Shown here: positions 18,669 through 27,784 of the stretch, one piece after another
Layout of the letters: each line of letters opens with the position of its first letter
Numbering within the stretch: position 1 is the first letter of the stretch
Source of the DNA: Shewanella polaris
Lineage (GTDB): Bacteria; Pseudomonadota; Gammaproteobacteria; Enterobacterales; Shewanellaceae
Reading direction: 5' to 3'
DNA length: 64,000 nucleotides
Assembly (NCBI RefSeq): GCF_006385555.1
Contig: NZ_CP041036.1
Coordinates: 2,232,001-2,296,000 of the forward strand
Notes under the pieces: model-generated
What the model was told of the DNA's origin: nothing
Databases searched by the model: none
Seen by the model: the letters and a program-made list of their open reading frames with translations, nothing else
Translations under genes and position numbers: made by a program

Positions 18669-19314
18669 TCGCACGCTACTTAACGGATTTATGTTTATAT
18701 CAACAATGTTAATGATAAATAACAGTTTTGCAGAAACCGTTTCATTAGAATACAAAGGTTTTTATGACCGATTAAAGCAAGTTAACAAACAAAACTTTCC
18801 TTTAGTTGAGCTAGCATTCAGTGTGCCGATGACACCAGATTGCATGATAAAGTCAGGAAGCATTACAACCGAAAAAGAACAGTATCCGTTAACGTATACC
18901 AAGCAACAGCGAATATTTATTCCTTATGATGCACAACTAAAATCTGACCGTGCGCTCGTCAATATTCATGTAATTGGCGATGCTTCAAAATGTGCTATTG
19001 CCATGCAAGTTCGCGCTAAAGAAGCAAAGCAAAGCTACACTCAAACAGAACTGTTAGCATTGACCGCGGATATGAATCGATTACTAGATGGGTTACAAGG
19101 TTTTCCAATGAAGTACTTCCGTAACCCTATAAATGGACTGACATTTGAGTTTGATAAGATGCAGAATGATAACGAAAAGGTCAAGCTTGTTATTGATAAT
19201 GTAGAATCAATGGTGAGTGAAACATATCCGCTAACACTTGAAAAAATCAACCAATTACAACAGATATCATTTTCTCAGAAACCCGATATTGTCAGCCCGC
19301 TAGTGACGAAGTAA
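18661..19314 (+). CDS. DUF2987 family exported protein
   Basis: The frame is open from 18604, but the start at 18661 (MRNRTLLNGFMFI) is better. It overlaps the bax stop by eight bases, has AAGGAAAC before it, and gives a clean signal peptide of about 24 residues ending NNSFA. The 217-residue product matches the DUF2987 family of Shewanella and relatives. It has two cysteines (MTPDCMIKSG and ASKCAIAM) about 45 residues apart that may form a disulfide. Coupling with bax hints at an envelope role; function is unknown. Confidence 0.82.
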   Translation: MRNRTLLNGFMFISTMLMINNSFAETVSLEYKGFYDRLKQVNKQNFPLVELAFSVPMTPDCMIKSGSITTEKEQYPLTYTKQQRIFIPYDAQLKSDRALVNIHVIGDASKCAIAMQVRAKEAKQSYTQTELLALTADMNRLLDGLQGFPMKYFRNPINGLTFEFDKMQNDNEKVKLVIDNVESMVSETYPLTLEKINQLQQISFSQKPDIVSPLVTK

Positions 19315-19345
19315 CAATCAAGTGGCAGTCAAATAATAATGAAAT

Positions 19346-19375
19346 AAAGGCGTTGAATTCAACGCCTTTATTTTG
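19346..19375. terminator. Bidirectional terminator between DUF2987 and ttcA
   Basis: A 24-base perfect palindrome AAAGGCGTTGAA/TTCAACGCCTTT (19346-19369) is followed by ATTTTG on the plus strand. It lies between two convergent genes. Confidence 0.85.
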
Positions 19376-19397
19376 TCTATTATCATCAGAACTATCA

Positions 19398-20342
19398 TTA
19401 AGGCTTAAACGTTTCAACTACATCAATCCGATTGCTGATGTCTAAATTTATATGACCATTGTTATTAATATCAACAAAATCAAACGCTGGTAAATTAGCA
19501 TCAGCAACATCACCATTGTTGGCTGCATCAGGATTGCGTTCTAATGACACAAAATCAAATTGTTCTCTATCTACACCTTGCGATGGCGCGGTATTTTGCA
19601 TTGCAGTGAAAATGGTTTCAATTCGACCTGGGTGTTGTTTATCCCACATTTGCAACATGTCTTTAATGGCACCACGTTTTAAGTTTTCTTGTGAACCACA
19701 CAAATTACAAGGAATGATAGGAAACGATTTCAGCGTCGAATATTCTTCAATATCTTTCTCGCGGCTGTAGGCTAACGGACGAATAACGATATTGGCACCA
19801 TCATCAGACAATAATTTAGGCGGCATAGATTTTTGCTTGCCTGCATAAAACATGTTTAAGAATAGTGTTTCAATAAGATCATCACGATGATGACCTAATG
19901 CAATTTTTGTCGCACCAATGTGTTGAGCAAATCCATAAAGGGTGCCGCGGCGTAAACGCGAACACAATGAACAAGTCGTTTTGCCTTCAGGAATTTTTTC
20001 TTTAACGATTGAATAGGTATCTTTTTCTAAAATATGGTAAGCAACGCCTAGTTTGTCTAAGTAGGCGGGTAGAATATGTTCGGGAAATCCTGGTTGTTTT
20101 TGATCTAGATTAACCGCCACAATTTCGAAATTGATTGGGGCACGTTGCTGAAGATTTAATAAAATATCCAACATGGTATAACTGTCTTTACCGCCAGATA
20201 GGCAACACATAACACGGTCACCTTCTTCGATCATATTATAATCTGCAATAGCCGAACCGACTTCACGTCGAAGGCGTCTCTGCAGTTTATGCATACGAGT
20301 GTTATTTGTGTTAGTGATAATATCGACTTCAACTTCAGACAT
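19398..20342 (-). CDS. ttcA: tRNA 2-thiocytidine(32) synthetase TtcA
   Basis: A 314-residue PP-loop ATPase. SGGKDS (residues 49-54) is the ATP-pyrophosphatase loop. The paired cysteines C124/C127 (TCSLC) and C212/C215 (CNLCG) are the ligands of the Fe-S cluster that transfers sulfur to C32 of tRNA. The C-terminal 35 residues are acidic and Asn-rich, longer than in E. coli. The start codon follows a G+C-rich hairpin plus T-run with no visible Shine-Dalgarno sequence; this is odd and is listed separately. Upstream genes uspE and etrA are on the same strand, the usual Shewanella order. Confidence 0.95.
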   Translation of the reverse strand: MSEVEVDIITNTNNTRMHKLQRRLRREVGSAIADYNMIEEGDRVMCCLSGGKDSYTMLDILLNLQQRAPINFEIVAVNLDQKQPGFPEHILPAYLDKLGVAYHILEKDTYSIVKEKIPEGKTTCSLCSRLRRGTLYGFAQHIGATKIALGHHRDDLIETLFLNMFYAGKQKSMPPKLLSDDGANIVIRPLAYSREKDIEEYSTLKSFPIIPCNLCGSQENLKRGAIKDMLQMWDKQHPGRIETIFTAMQNTAPSQGVDREQFDFVSLERNPDAANNGDVADANLPAFDFVDINNNGHINLDISNRIDVVETFKP

Positions 20343-20379
20343 AAAAATGCGCCCAGTAACTAAGTGTTTCAGGGCGCGT
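20343..20379 (-). terminator. Hairpin plus T5 directly before the ttcA start codon
   Basis: On the minus strand the stem (20372-20379 with 20347-20354, one G-U pair, 17-base loop) is followed at once by TTTTT and then the ttcA ATG. It has the form of a rho-independent terminator for uspE but occupies the ribosome-binding site position of ttcA. Confidence 0.65.
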
Positions 20380-20431
20380 ATTATTCCAGTATTCTGGGGC
20401 AGGGTAAAGTAGTTAACCTATTCTCTTGCAA

Positions 20432-21358
20432 CTAATCTTCTAATGGTGATTTATATCCGTCTGGTTTAATTGCTAACAAATCACAATTGATACTGTCGAT
20501 AACATGTTCTGCGGTATTACCAATTAACGCTGCTGAAAAACCAGTACGACCTACAGTGCCTAGCACAACTAATTCGGCATCTAGCTTAGTTGCCATTTCA
20601 GGAATAACATCTTCAGGTAAACCTTCTTCAACATGGCAGTTTTCTAAAGGAATATCATAAGCTTGAGCTAAATATTGAACTCTTTGCTCATGCTGCATAC
20701 GCACAGTATTGTTATATACATTGGCATCAAAATCGGGTAATTCAATCGCTAAATTAACCGGCGTGCCAGGAAAACCATTTACTAAATGTACATTTCCAGA
20801 GAATTTTTTCGCTAAATCAAGGGCATAACTGATAATTTTACCATTAAGGTCCTGATGGTCTTTATCATCAGTTACCACATTAACCGCACAAATAATGTTA
20901 CCCGTTACTGGCCAATCATGTTCTTTTACTAGCAACACAGGAATAGGTGATTTACGCATTAAATGCCAATCGGTCGGGGTAAAAATAACGGCTTTTAGCT
21001 TGTCGTGTTCATGGGTGCTTTTAACGATTAAATCATATTGGCCTTTCATCGCATAATTAATCACACTTTCAAAAGGGCGATTATGCCAGACCACTTCAGT
21101 GTTGATATTATTAAGCTTATTTGAGCCACTTATTACATTTTCTAACCAAGCAACACGTTGATCGATAACACCTTGACGCATAGCTTCGCGTTCTTGGCTA
21201 GACAAAATTGAGGTCATTTCATAAGAAAAGTCAAAGATTGATAAAAAAGCCGTTATCTTGGCCTGACTTTTAGAGGCTAATTCAACAGCTCGCGCCAATG
21301 CAGGTTGGGTATCCGTCGTAGGATTGATTACCACAAGTATCTTTTTATAATCCTTCAT
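20432..21358 (-). CDS. uspE: Universal stress protein E (tandem Usp domains)
   Basis: A 308-residue cytoplasmic protein with two Usp domains, residues 1-150 and 155-305. The second domain carries the GTVGRTGFSAALIGNTAEHVI nucleotide-type loop (G-2x-G-9x-GS/N). The first domain has a degenerate loop (KSTHEHDKLKAVIFTPTDW), as in other UspE proteins. The length matches E. coli UspE (316). It sits directly downstream of the Fnr-type regulator, an arrangement shared with E. coli (fnr-uspE). GGAGG lies before the ATG. Role in stress survival is known only at family level. Confidence 0.94.
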   Translation of the reverse strand: MKDYKKILVVINPTTDTQPALARAVELASKSQAKITAFLSIFDFSYEMTSILSSQEREAMRQGVIDQRVAWLENVISGSNKLNNINTEVVWHNRPFESVINYAMKGQYDLIVKSTHEHDKLKAVIFTPTDWHLMRKSPIPVLLVKEHDWPVTGNIICAVNVVTDDKDHQDLNGKIISYALDLAKKFSGNVHLVNGFPGTPVNLAIELPDFDANVYNNTVRMQHEQRVQYLAQAYDIPLENCHVEEGLPEDVIPEMATKLDAELVVLGTVGRTGFSAALIGNTAEHVIDSINCDLLAIKPDGYKSPLED

Positions 21359-21458
21359 AAAACCTCCGAAACTGATAAATTTTGTTATTTGTATTGTCTA
21401 TTTACAGTATCAATATTTCCTAATAAATAAACGTTGAGATAGATCATGCATATTCAAT

Positions 21459-22211
21459 TTAAGTAGCTATACGAGCGTTTCCAGCAAGGCTACTCAAAGC
21501 CGCATGATCGGTAATAGAAATATATTTACCTTTTACATCTATTAACCCAGACTTTTGAAATCTACCTAATAAACGGCTAATCGTTTCAACCGTTAACCCT
21601 AAATAATTACCAATATCACCGCGTGTCATTGTAAGACGGAATTCATGAGAGGAGAAACCACGGTTACCAAAACGATTAGCTAAATTATTAATGAATGCAG
21701 CTAAGCGCTCTTCAGCATTTTTCTTTGATAGGAGGAGGATCATTTCTTGATCGCTCATGATTTCGTTACTCATTAAGCGCATAATTTGTTGGCGAAGCTT
21801 AGGCATAGTTCCAGATAGGTCGTCTAGCGTATCGTAAGGTATTTCACATACCATTGAGGTTTCTAATGCTTGGGCAAAACTTTGATGATATTTAGAATGT
21901 ATACCATCAAAACCAATGACATCACCAGCAAGGTGGAAACCAGTGATTTGCTCATCACCCTGTTCTGTAATGGTATAGCTTTTAATCGTACCAGAGCGAA
22001 TCGCATACAATGACTTGAGAGCATCACCTGATTTGAAGATAAGATCCCCTTTTTGGATGGGCTTTTTGCGTTCAATAATGTTGTCGAGCTTATCGAGCTC
22101 ATCATTATTTAACGTAAAAGGGATACATAGCGCCTCCATACTGCAGTCATGACAATGAATGGCACTGCCGCTGGCCGGTGGACGTCGAGTTTTAATCAAA
22201 TCTGAAGACAT
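21459..22211 (-). CDS. etrA: Fnr-type anaerobic regulator (EtrA)
   Basis: A 250-residue Crp/Fnr regulator. The N-terminal cysteines C20, C23 and C29 ([11 protein letters not shown]) plus the one in SMVCEIPY are the four ligands of the oxygen-sensing 4Fe-4S cluster. The cyclic-nucleotide-like barrel covers about 40-160. The recognition helix [11 protein letters not shown] holds the E--SR residues that read TTGAT. I start at ATG 22211 (MSSDLIK), in agreement with known EtrA lengths; in-frame ATGs exist 6 and 12 bases upstream. It should control the anaerobic/microaerobic switch, including perhaps the nearby cco genes, where a perfect Fnr box lies. Confidence 0.94.
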   Translation of the reverse strand: MSSDLIKTRRPPASGSAIHCHDCSMEALCIPFTLNNDELDKLDNIIERKKPIQKGDLIFKSGDALKSLYAIRSGTIKSYTITEQGDEQITGFHLAGDVIGFDGIHSKYHQSFAQALETSMVCEIPYDTLDDLSGTMPKLRQQIMRLMSNEIMSDQEMILLLSKKNAEERLAAFINNLANRFGNRGFSSHEFRLTMTRGDIGNYLGLTVETISRLLGRFQKSGLIDVKGKYISITDHAALSSLAGNARIAT

Positions 22212-22535
22212 ACCCATTCTCAATTAATGAAGATTGTTCTATGTTATACCATTCTTCATTAATAAGGTACTGCTCAGCAGTAGAGTTATATGGACTAAAT
22301 GAAATGAATGGGGCGTATAATATTGACACTTATGTGTTGATATATAAACACAAATCTATCTAAGCTTGTTCACTCTATGGAGACAGCCTCTAGTTGATAT
22401 CTCTTAATCCATCAACACGATATTAAAGTAGAACAAGAGACGATCTCTAACAATAAATTGTTCGAAACTATATATTTATTAGTTATAGGTTATATATATC
22501 TTGGTTACAATATCTGATTTGTTAACATATATAAA
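22212..22535. other. etrA upstream region
   Basis: About 320 AT-rich bases between the TauE-like gene and etrA. TTGATATATAAACA (22337-22350) resembles an Fnr half site but its second half is poor. No ORF or strong terminator is visible. Confidence 0.4.
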
Positions 22536-23225
22536 CTAGTTTAGTTGATTAAAAGCGATATAAAGCGTTTGCAAACCAAACAATATTAATAACCCACCGC
22601 TAAACAATCTCACTGCACGTTTTTGAACCCACTGAGCTAAGGTTTTAGCCGCTAATCCGGCAGCAAATAGAGCAGGTAATGTGCCTAAACCAAATGCGAA
22701 CATAATTAAACCACCCTGTAATGCGCTACCTGATGCAACTGACCAGGTTAGTGTACTGTACACCAGCCCACAGGGTAACCACCCCCAAACCATACCAGCC
22801 ATAACCGCTTGTAACGGATGTGTAATAGGAATGAATTTACGGGTTAACGGTTGTAAATAGCGCCACAGTATTTTGCCAACTTTTTCAATGTGTACAATTC
22901 CAAACCATATCTGAGCAATATAAAGCCCAGTAAAAATCATCATAATACCCGCAAAAATGCGTAAAAAGATTAAATAGCTATCAGCATCGAATAGATGACC
23001 AAGGGCAGACACACTGCCTCCTACAATGGCACCTGCCATTGTGTAACTAAAAATACGTCCTAAATTATAACTAAAAAGAAATTTAAGTTGCGTACCTAAA
23101 CGAGATTGCCCTTGAGAAGGAATATTGGCTGAAAAAGCGCCGATTAAACCGCCACACATTCCAAAACAATGCGCGGCACCCATCAATCCGACAATAAAAG
23201 CACCACCAACGTTATATTCGATCAC
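22536..23225 (-). CDS. TauE/SafE (UreH-like) membrane protein of the cbb3 assembly cluster
   Basis: A 229-residue protein with six or so membrane segments. The start GAFIVGLMGAAHCFGMCGGL has the paired cysteine motif (HCFGMCGG) found in the UreH/DsbD-like transmembrane family associated with copper or cytochrome assembly. MVWGWLPCGLVYSTL in the middle is a second signature with one cysteine. Members of this group follow ccoS in many gammaproteobacteria, which suggests a part in metal or thiol transfer during oxidase assembly. It starts only six bases after ccoS, so it is in the same operon. The precise substrate is unknown. Confidence 0.88.
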   Translation of the reverse strand: MIEYNVGGAFIVGLMGAAHCFGMCGGLIGAFSANIPSQGQSRLGTQLKFLFSYNLGRIFSYTMAGAIVGGSVSALGHLFDADSYLIFLRIFAGIMMIFTGLYIAQIWFGIVHIEKVGKILWRYLQPLTRKFIPITHPLQAVMAGMVWGWLPCGLVYSTLTWSVASGSALQGGLIMFAFGLGTLPALFAAGLAAKTLAQWVQKRAVRLFSGGLLILFGLQTLYIAFNQLN

Positions 23226-23230
23226 TGGAC

Positions 23231-23581
23231 TTACTCTGCTTTAATATGAGTGGTAGTCGAACCAACAGGTTTAACATTACGGTCGATAGGAGAAGATGTA
23301 ACATCATTCTCACTCGTAAAAATGTCACTCGTAGAACTATCACTTAGGGAATGTTTAATAGCGGAAGAATTTATGGATGAGTCATCATCAACATTGCTGT
23401 TTGTATTCGCACTGGCACTAGCATTATTGTTTGCAATTGTGTCATCTTCATCGAACAGTATCGACACACTTTGTCTATCCAAGTCATCAAATTGTTCAGA
23501 TTTTACGGCCCAAAAGAAAATCGAAACTGCAATAATGACAAACAACATCGCAATAGGTATTAATACGTAAATGATACTCAT
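23231..23581 (-). CDS. ccoS: cbb3 oxidase assembly protein CcoS, with long tail
   Basis: The N-terminal 45 residues are classic CcoS: MSIIYVLIPIAMLFVIIAV as a membrane segment, then FFWAVKSEQFDDLDRQS. CcoS is needed to insert heme b and copper into CcoN in Rhodobacter. Typical family members are 50-75 residues; this one has 116, with a low-complexity tail rich in Asn, Ser and Asp (residues 50-105). Its ATG overlaps the ccoI stop by four bases (ATGA), so translation is coupled. Confidence 0.92.
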   Translation of the reverse strand: MSIIYVLIPIAMLFVIIAVSIFFWAVKSEQFDDLDRQSVSILFDEDDTIANNNASASANTNSNVDDDSSINSSAIKHSLSDSSTSDIFTSENDVTSSPIDRNVKPVGSTTTHIKAE

Positions 23582-25971
23582 AATTTAATCCTAAGAAGCC
23601 GTAAACTGTTACTCACCACAATAAGTGAACTAACAGACATGCCAATAGCTGCAATGTACGGGGCAACATGTCCTGTCACCGCTAATGGCAAAATAACCAT
23701 GTTATAAGCAAAGGCCCATAACAAATTTTGATGAATAATCTGTTGTGCTTTCTTAGCCACAAAAATAGCATCGTTAAAACGAGATAAATGATCGCCTAAT
23801 AAAATTAAGTCGGCACTGTTTTTGGCAATAGCACTGCCACTGCCCATAGCCACAGACAAATTGGCTCCTGCTAATACTGGTGCATCATTAATACCATCAC
23901 CAAACATAGCAACATTAGCATGCTGTTGTAATTGATTTATTAATGCTAACTTACCTTGGGGTGACAAACCTGAATGTACATCCGAAATACCTATTTTTTT
24001 CGCTAAAAACTCAACATGTCCTGAATTATCTCCACTCGCAATACTCAGCTTTATGTTTGCGGCTTTTAACGCATTAACTGTTGCTAAACTGTCAGCCCGT
24101 AACTGGTCTATCAATTCAATCTTGGCAACCAATTCATTATCAATAGATAAATAAATCCACTGACTTTCTATGGCTTGCGGAGACACAATGTTGAGTGAAG
24201 GCATAACAAACTGTGAAGTTCCAATGCAAACTTGTTGTTGATTAATGCTGGCGCGAATACCTAAACCAATATGGTGATCAATGAGTTCAACTCTGTGTTG
24301 ATGATCATAAAAAGGTGAAAAAGCTAACGCGATGGGATGTAATGAACCTTGCTCTATTGCGGCGGCGAGCGAGAGAACTTGTTGAGATGAATATCCGCCA
24401 AAGGTTTTCACTTCACCAATCGATAAATGACCACAGGTTAAGGTTCCCGTTTTATCAAACACCACATGATCGATTTTAGGCAGCTTTTCAAAAACACCGG
24501 CCTTTCGAGGAATCACACCCAACTTAGTAAAAATAGCTGAAGCACAAGTTACCGCTGTTGGTGTTGCAAGGGCGAGGGCACAAGGACAAGTCGCAACCAG
24601 TACTGATAAGGTAATCCAAAAGGCATCATCAGGAGAAATGAATAACCACACCACATATGTTATTGCCGCTATCGATAAAACCGTGCCAGAAAAATAGCGC
24701 GCTAACCTATCGGCCAATAATGCAATGGCGGGTTTATTGTTTGATGCTAACTCCTGTAACCGAATAATTTCAGCAACCAGTTGATCTTGCCCAAGTGCGA
24801 CAACACGGACCTCAAGTGGTTGTTCAACATTAATGGTGCCAGCATAAACGCTATCAGACACACGTTTGCCAATTGGCATCTGTTCACCCGTCAGCATTGC
24901 TTCATTAACACTCGATTGTCCGCTAACGACTTCAGCATCTGCAGCAATCACTTCACCTGGTTTAACTAAAATAATATCGCCAATCTTTAATTGTTTAGCG
25001 GCAATTTCAGTAATTTCACCGTTGCAACGCAGATGCGCAGTGAGTGGCACCAGCTTATGTAAATTGCTTGAACTAACTGAGGCTTTTTGCCTAGCCGTTT
25101 GTTCAAAATAACGACCCAATAATAAAAAGAAAGTAAACATGGATACTGATTCAAAATACACTTCGCCATTACCCTGAATAGTGGCAATGCAACTGGCCAC
25201 ATAAGCACCAAATATAGCAATAGAAACAGATACATCCATATTAAGTTTGCCACTTAATAAACTGCGAATTGCACTGAAATAAAATGGCTGTGCAGAATAC
25301 AGCACGACAGGTGCCGCAAAGATTAAACTCACCCAACGAAAATAGTCCCGAAACTCAACCTCTAGATCGGAAAAATATCCAGTGTATAAGGCAAGGGCAA
25401 ACATCATTACCTGCATGGTGGCAAAACCAGCAAGGCCTAAACGTAATAAAAACTTGCGACTGTCTGCTTTTGATTGTTTTTCTTGTTCATCAACTTGATA
25501 AGGCGCGGCTTGATAACCAACCTTACTGATAATCTGCAGGATTTCACTGAGTTGAATAACCTGACTATCCCAGCTGACTAACGCCCGTTGTGTTGTAGAG
25601 TTAACCAAAACATTGCTGATACCAGCAACGGGCTTGAGCTTATGTTCGATTAACCAAGCACACGCTGCACAGGTAATGCCGTCGATAGACAAAGACGTTG
25701 AGTTGATATTATCTTTTTTGTGAACAAAATCCTGCTGAACTTCAGGTAAATCATAGGCACTGTATTGTGACAATTGCTCTGGTATTAAACCTGTTTGACG
25801 ATGACCCGGTTCACTACGGAATTGATAATAACTGCTTAAACCAGCATCCATAATGGCCTGCGAAACCGCTTGGCAACCAGGGCAACACATAGGTTGTGGT
25901 TGCCCATTAATCACAGTGGTGAACTTATCACCCGTGAGTACCGGCTCATTGCAATGGAAACAAGATGTCAT
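23578..25971 (-). CDS. ccoI: Copper-transporting P1B-type ATPase CcoI (FixI)
   Basis: A 797-residue P1B ATPase. Domains in order: an N-terminal zinc-ribbon-like part with CFHC and CCPGC, one heavy-metal domain with GITCAACAW, membrane segments with the CPC motif in CPCALALATP, the phosphorylation site DKTGTLTCG, and the hinge GDGINDAP. This is the architecture of FixI/CcoI, which moves copper toward the periplasm for the Cu(B) centre of cbb3 oxidase rather than for detoxification. It lies between ccoH and ccoS in the usual order. Confidence 0.96.
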   Translation of the reverse strand: MTSCFHCNEPVLTGDKFTTVINGQPQPMCCPGCQAVSQAIMDAGLSSYYQFRSEPGHRQTGLIPEQLSQYSAYDLPEVQQDFVHKKDNINSTSLSIDGITCAACAWLIEHKLKPVAGISNVLVNSTTQRALVSWDSQVIQLSEILQIISKVGYQAAPYQVDEQEKQSKADSRKFLLRLGLAGFATMQVMMFALALYTGYFSDLEVEFRDYFRWVSLIFAAPVVLYSAQPFYFSAIRSLLSGKLNMDVSVSIAIFGAYVASCIATIQGNGEVYFESVSMFTFFLLLGRYFEQTARQKASVSSSNLHKLVPLTAHLRCNGEITEIAAKQLKIGDIILVKPGEVIAADAEVVSGQSSVNEAMLTGEQMPIGKRVSDSVYAGTINVEQPLEVRVVALGQDQLVAEIIRLQELASNNKPAIALLADRLARYFSGTVLSIAAITYVVWLFISPDDAFWITLSVLVATCPCALALATPTAVTCASAIFTKLGVIPRKAGVFEKLPKIDHVVFDKTGTLTCGHLSIGEVKTFGGYSSQQVLSLAAAIEQGSLHPIALAFSPFYDHQHRVELIDHHIGLGIRASINQQQVCIGTSQFVMPSLNIVSPQAIESQWIYLSIDNELVAKIELIDQLRADSLATVNALKAANIKLSIASGDNSGHVEFLAKKIGISDVHSGLSPQGKLALINQLQQHANVAMFGDGINDAPVLAGANLSVAMGSGSAIAKNSADLILLGDHLSRFNDAIFVAKKAQQIIHQNLLWAFAYNMVILPLAVTGHVAPYIAAIGMSVSSLIVVSNSLRLLRIKL

Positions 25972-26028
25972 CTATTTATACCAGCTTAATTAAATATGTC
26001 ATCACACAGAAACAACATGGATATGGTG

Positions 26029-26508
26029 TTAATTTAGCCAATATTCAACGTCATCTTTAATATCTATGCGTTGTTGGATACGCCATTTAGCGTCAAATCC
26101 TTCAAGACGCACTTCCCAAGGCCCGGTAATCGCATCATCTAAAGGGATGTGATAAACATAATTGGCGTCTGCCGTGGCATTAAGACTGAAATCTTTAGCT
26201 TCAATGGTAGGGTGATAAAAACGGACATTAAGCGCCGCACGATATTCAGGGCCACCGTGTTGAGTGATGGTTAACTCTTGATCTGCAACCGTAACCAAAA
26301 ATTTCATGCCAATTTGTTTAGCATATTTTATCTTACGCAAATCCATGTTAATGGCTTTGCCTTGTTTATAATAATCTTCAGCAACTAATGAATCAGAATT
26401 ATCCAAAGCAATCTTTAACGTGGCTAAACTGGCAATAACGGCACACATAGGTAAAACAATTAAAAACCAAGGCCAAAACTGTTTATACCAAGGGGGTTCT
26501 GTCGACAT
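26029..26508 (-). CDS. ccoH: FixH/CcoH family protein
   Basis: A 159-residue protein with one N-terminal membrane segment (WFLIVLPMCAVIASLATLKIA) followed by a periplasmic domain containing LVAEDYYKQGKAINMDL, the FixH signature. CcoH stabilises the cbb3 complex during assembly. I start at ATG 26508 (MSTEPPW), preceded by AGGA, rather than at 26526. The ccoG gene that usually precedes ccoH is not present here. A small hairpin (26541-26555) lies in its leader. Confidence 0.88.
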   Translation of the reverse strand: MSTEPPWYKQFWPWFLIVLPMCAVIASLATLKIALDNSDSLVAEDYYKQGKAINMDLRKIKYAKQIGMKFLVTVADQELTITQHGGPEYRAALNVRFYHPTIEAKDFSLNATADANYVYHIPLDDAITGPWEVRLEGFDAKWRIQQRIDIKDDVEYWLN

Positions 26509-26576
26509 GATACATCCTAAAATCATTGAAATAATTCGGGGGGTATTTTACCCCGTAATGGCTTAATAATCACTTA

Positions 26577-26606
26577 AAAAAAAGGCCTCGATAAATTCGA
26601 GGCCTT
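26577..26606 (-). terminator. Terminator between ccoP and ccoH
   Basis: On the minus strand a 10-bp perfect stem (26597-26606 with 26582-26591), 5-base loop, is followed by a run of T. It sits 18 bases after the ccoP stop and separates the structural ccoNOQP operon from ccoH-ccoI-ccoS. Confidence 0.9.
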
Positions 26607-26624
26607 GATGTTACTTATATATAA

Positions 26625-27599
26625 CTATTTGTTTGATAAGCTATAAACATAAGCAGCAACCACATGGACTTTCTCTTCACCAAGAATGTCTTTCCATGCA
26701 GGCATAACGCCAGCGCGGCCGTTAGTGATAGATTGTTGAATCACACCACGACTACCGCCATATAACCAAATATTATCAGTTAGGTTAGGTGCACCCATGA
26801 ACTTGTTACCTTTTGCATCCATACCATGGCATGCAAAACAACCTTTCATAAATGATCCTTGACCTTGGGCAGCTAACGCTTCGTCATGTTCACGTCCAGA
26901 CAATTTAACCACGTATTCAGCAAGACCTTTAATCTCGCTGTCTTCGATAGGTAAACCACCTTTAGGCGGCATCATACCGTTACGACCATTCATGATTGTG
27001 GTTTTAATTGTGGCAAGTTCACCACCATATAACCAATCACTGTCGGTAAGGTTAGGGAAACCCTTAGAACCACGAGCATCAGAACCATGGCATTGTGAGC
27101 AGTTTTGTAAAAACAAACGTCCGCCCACTTTTAATGCTTCAGGATCTTTAACCAGTTCTTCTAATGGTGTCGCTAAATAGGCCGCAAAAATAGGACCGTA
27201 TTTCTCTTCAGCACGAGCCACTTCGCGGTCATACTGAGATAAACGGTTTTCTGCTTTTGCTGCTTCAAGCGCTGCAGCTGAGTCAGCTTTAATGCCTTTA
27301 TCAGTACCAATGCTTTGGTTAGAGCTTGTCCAACCAAATAGACCTTTGTAGTTACCAAGGCCAGGATACAGAGCTAAATAGATCACACCGAAAAAAATGG
27401 TCAAATAGAACATGTATGCCCACCACTTAGGGAGTGGGTTGTTCAGTTCTTCAATGCCATCAAAACTGTGGCCCATTGATTTACCTTCTTCTACTCCGGT
27501 GTAATTATTATTCACCAGTTTTAGAAGGATAAAACAACCAACAATAACCACAATCGTCAGTACAGAAATCCAAATACTCCAAAAGTTACTCATAATCAT
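26625..27599 (-). CDS. ccoP: cbb3 oxidase subunit III, diheme cytochrome CcoP
   Basis: A 324-residue protein: two N-terminal membrane segments (about 6-26 and 57-77), then two cytochrome c domains with CSQCH (about residue 168) and CFACH (about residue 255) heme sites and distal methionines in the MMPPKGG and VMPAWKD segments. It passes electrons to CcoO/CcoN at the outer face of the inner membrane. The ATG at 27599 overlaps the ccoQ stop as TAATG, which supports this start over the ATG six bases later. Confidence 0.96.
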   Translation of the reverse strand: MIMSNFWSIWISVLTIVVIVGCFILLKLVNNNYTGVEEGKSMGHSFDGIEELNNPLPKWWAYMFYLTIFFGVIYLALYPGLGNYKGLFGWTSSNQSIGTDKGIKADSAAALEAAKAENRLSQYDREVARAEEKYGPIFAAYLATPLEELVKDPEALKVGGRLFLQNCSQCHGSDARGSKGFPNLTDSDWLYGGELATIKTTIMNGRNGMMPPKGGLPIEDSEIKGLAEYVVKLSGREHDEALAAQGQGSFMKGCFACHGMDAKGNKFMGAPNLTDNIWLYGGSRGVIQQSITNGRAGVMPAWKDILGEEKVHVVAAYVYSLSNK

Positions 27600-27775
27600 T
27601 ACTTCTGATCTCCCGAGTCTTTTGACATTTTTGTAAGTTCATCTTCTGTAAACACTAAGTTTGCCGCTTCGTCAAAATTTGACTTGCTGTGCTTGCTGTA
27701 TGCCCAGAAAAATATACCTACAAAGGTCACCATAACAACTATGGTTAAAATACCTTGAAAAGTACCGTAATCCAT
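27599..27775 (-). CDS. ccoQ: cbb3 oxidase subunit IV, CcoQ
   Basis: A 58-residue protein between ccoO and ccoP, starting MDYGTFQGILTIVVMVTF with one membrane segment, the family's FFWAYSKHSK after it and an acidic tail ending DSGDQK. CcoQ stabilises the assembled oxidase against oxygen in some species. AGGAGG lies five bases before the ATG at 27775; an ATG also sits directly before it. The stop overlaps the ccoP start by one base. Confidence 0.93.
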   Translation of the reverse strand: MDYGTFQGILTIVVMVTFVGIFFWAYSKHSKSNFDEAANLVFTEDELTKMSKDSGDQK

Positions 27776-27784
27776 CATTGCCTC

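Noticed and set aside
22337..22350. Fnr-like sequence upstream of etrA
   Set aside because: Only one half site (TTGAT) matches; the other half fits in two of five positions.
22536..23225. Sulfite or taurine exporter function for the TauE/SafE-like protein
   Set aside because: The family label is broad; the HCFGMCGG motif and position in the cco cluster favour a cytochrome-oxidase assembly role.
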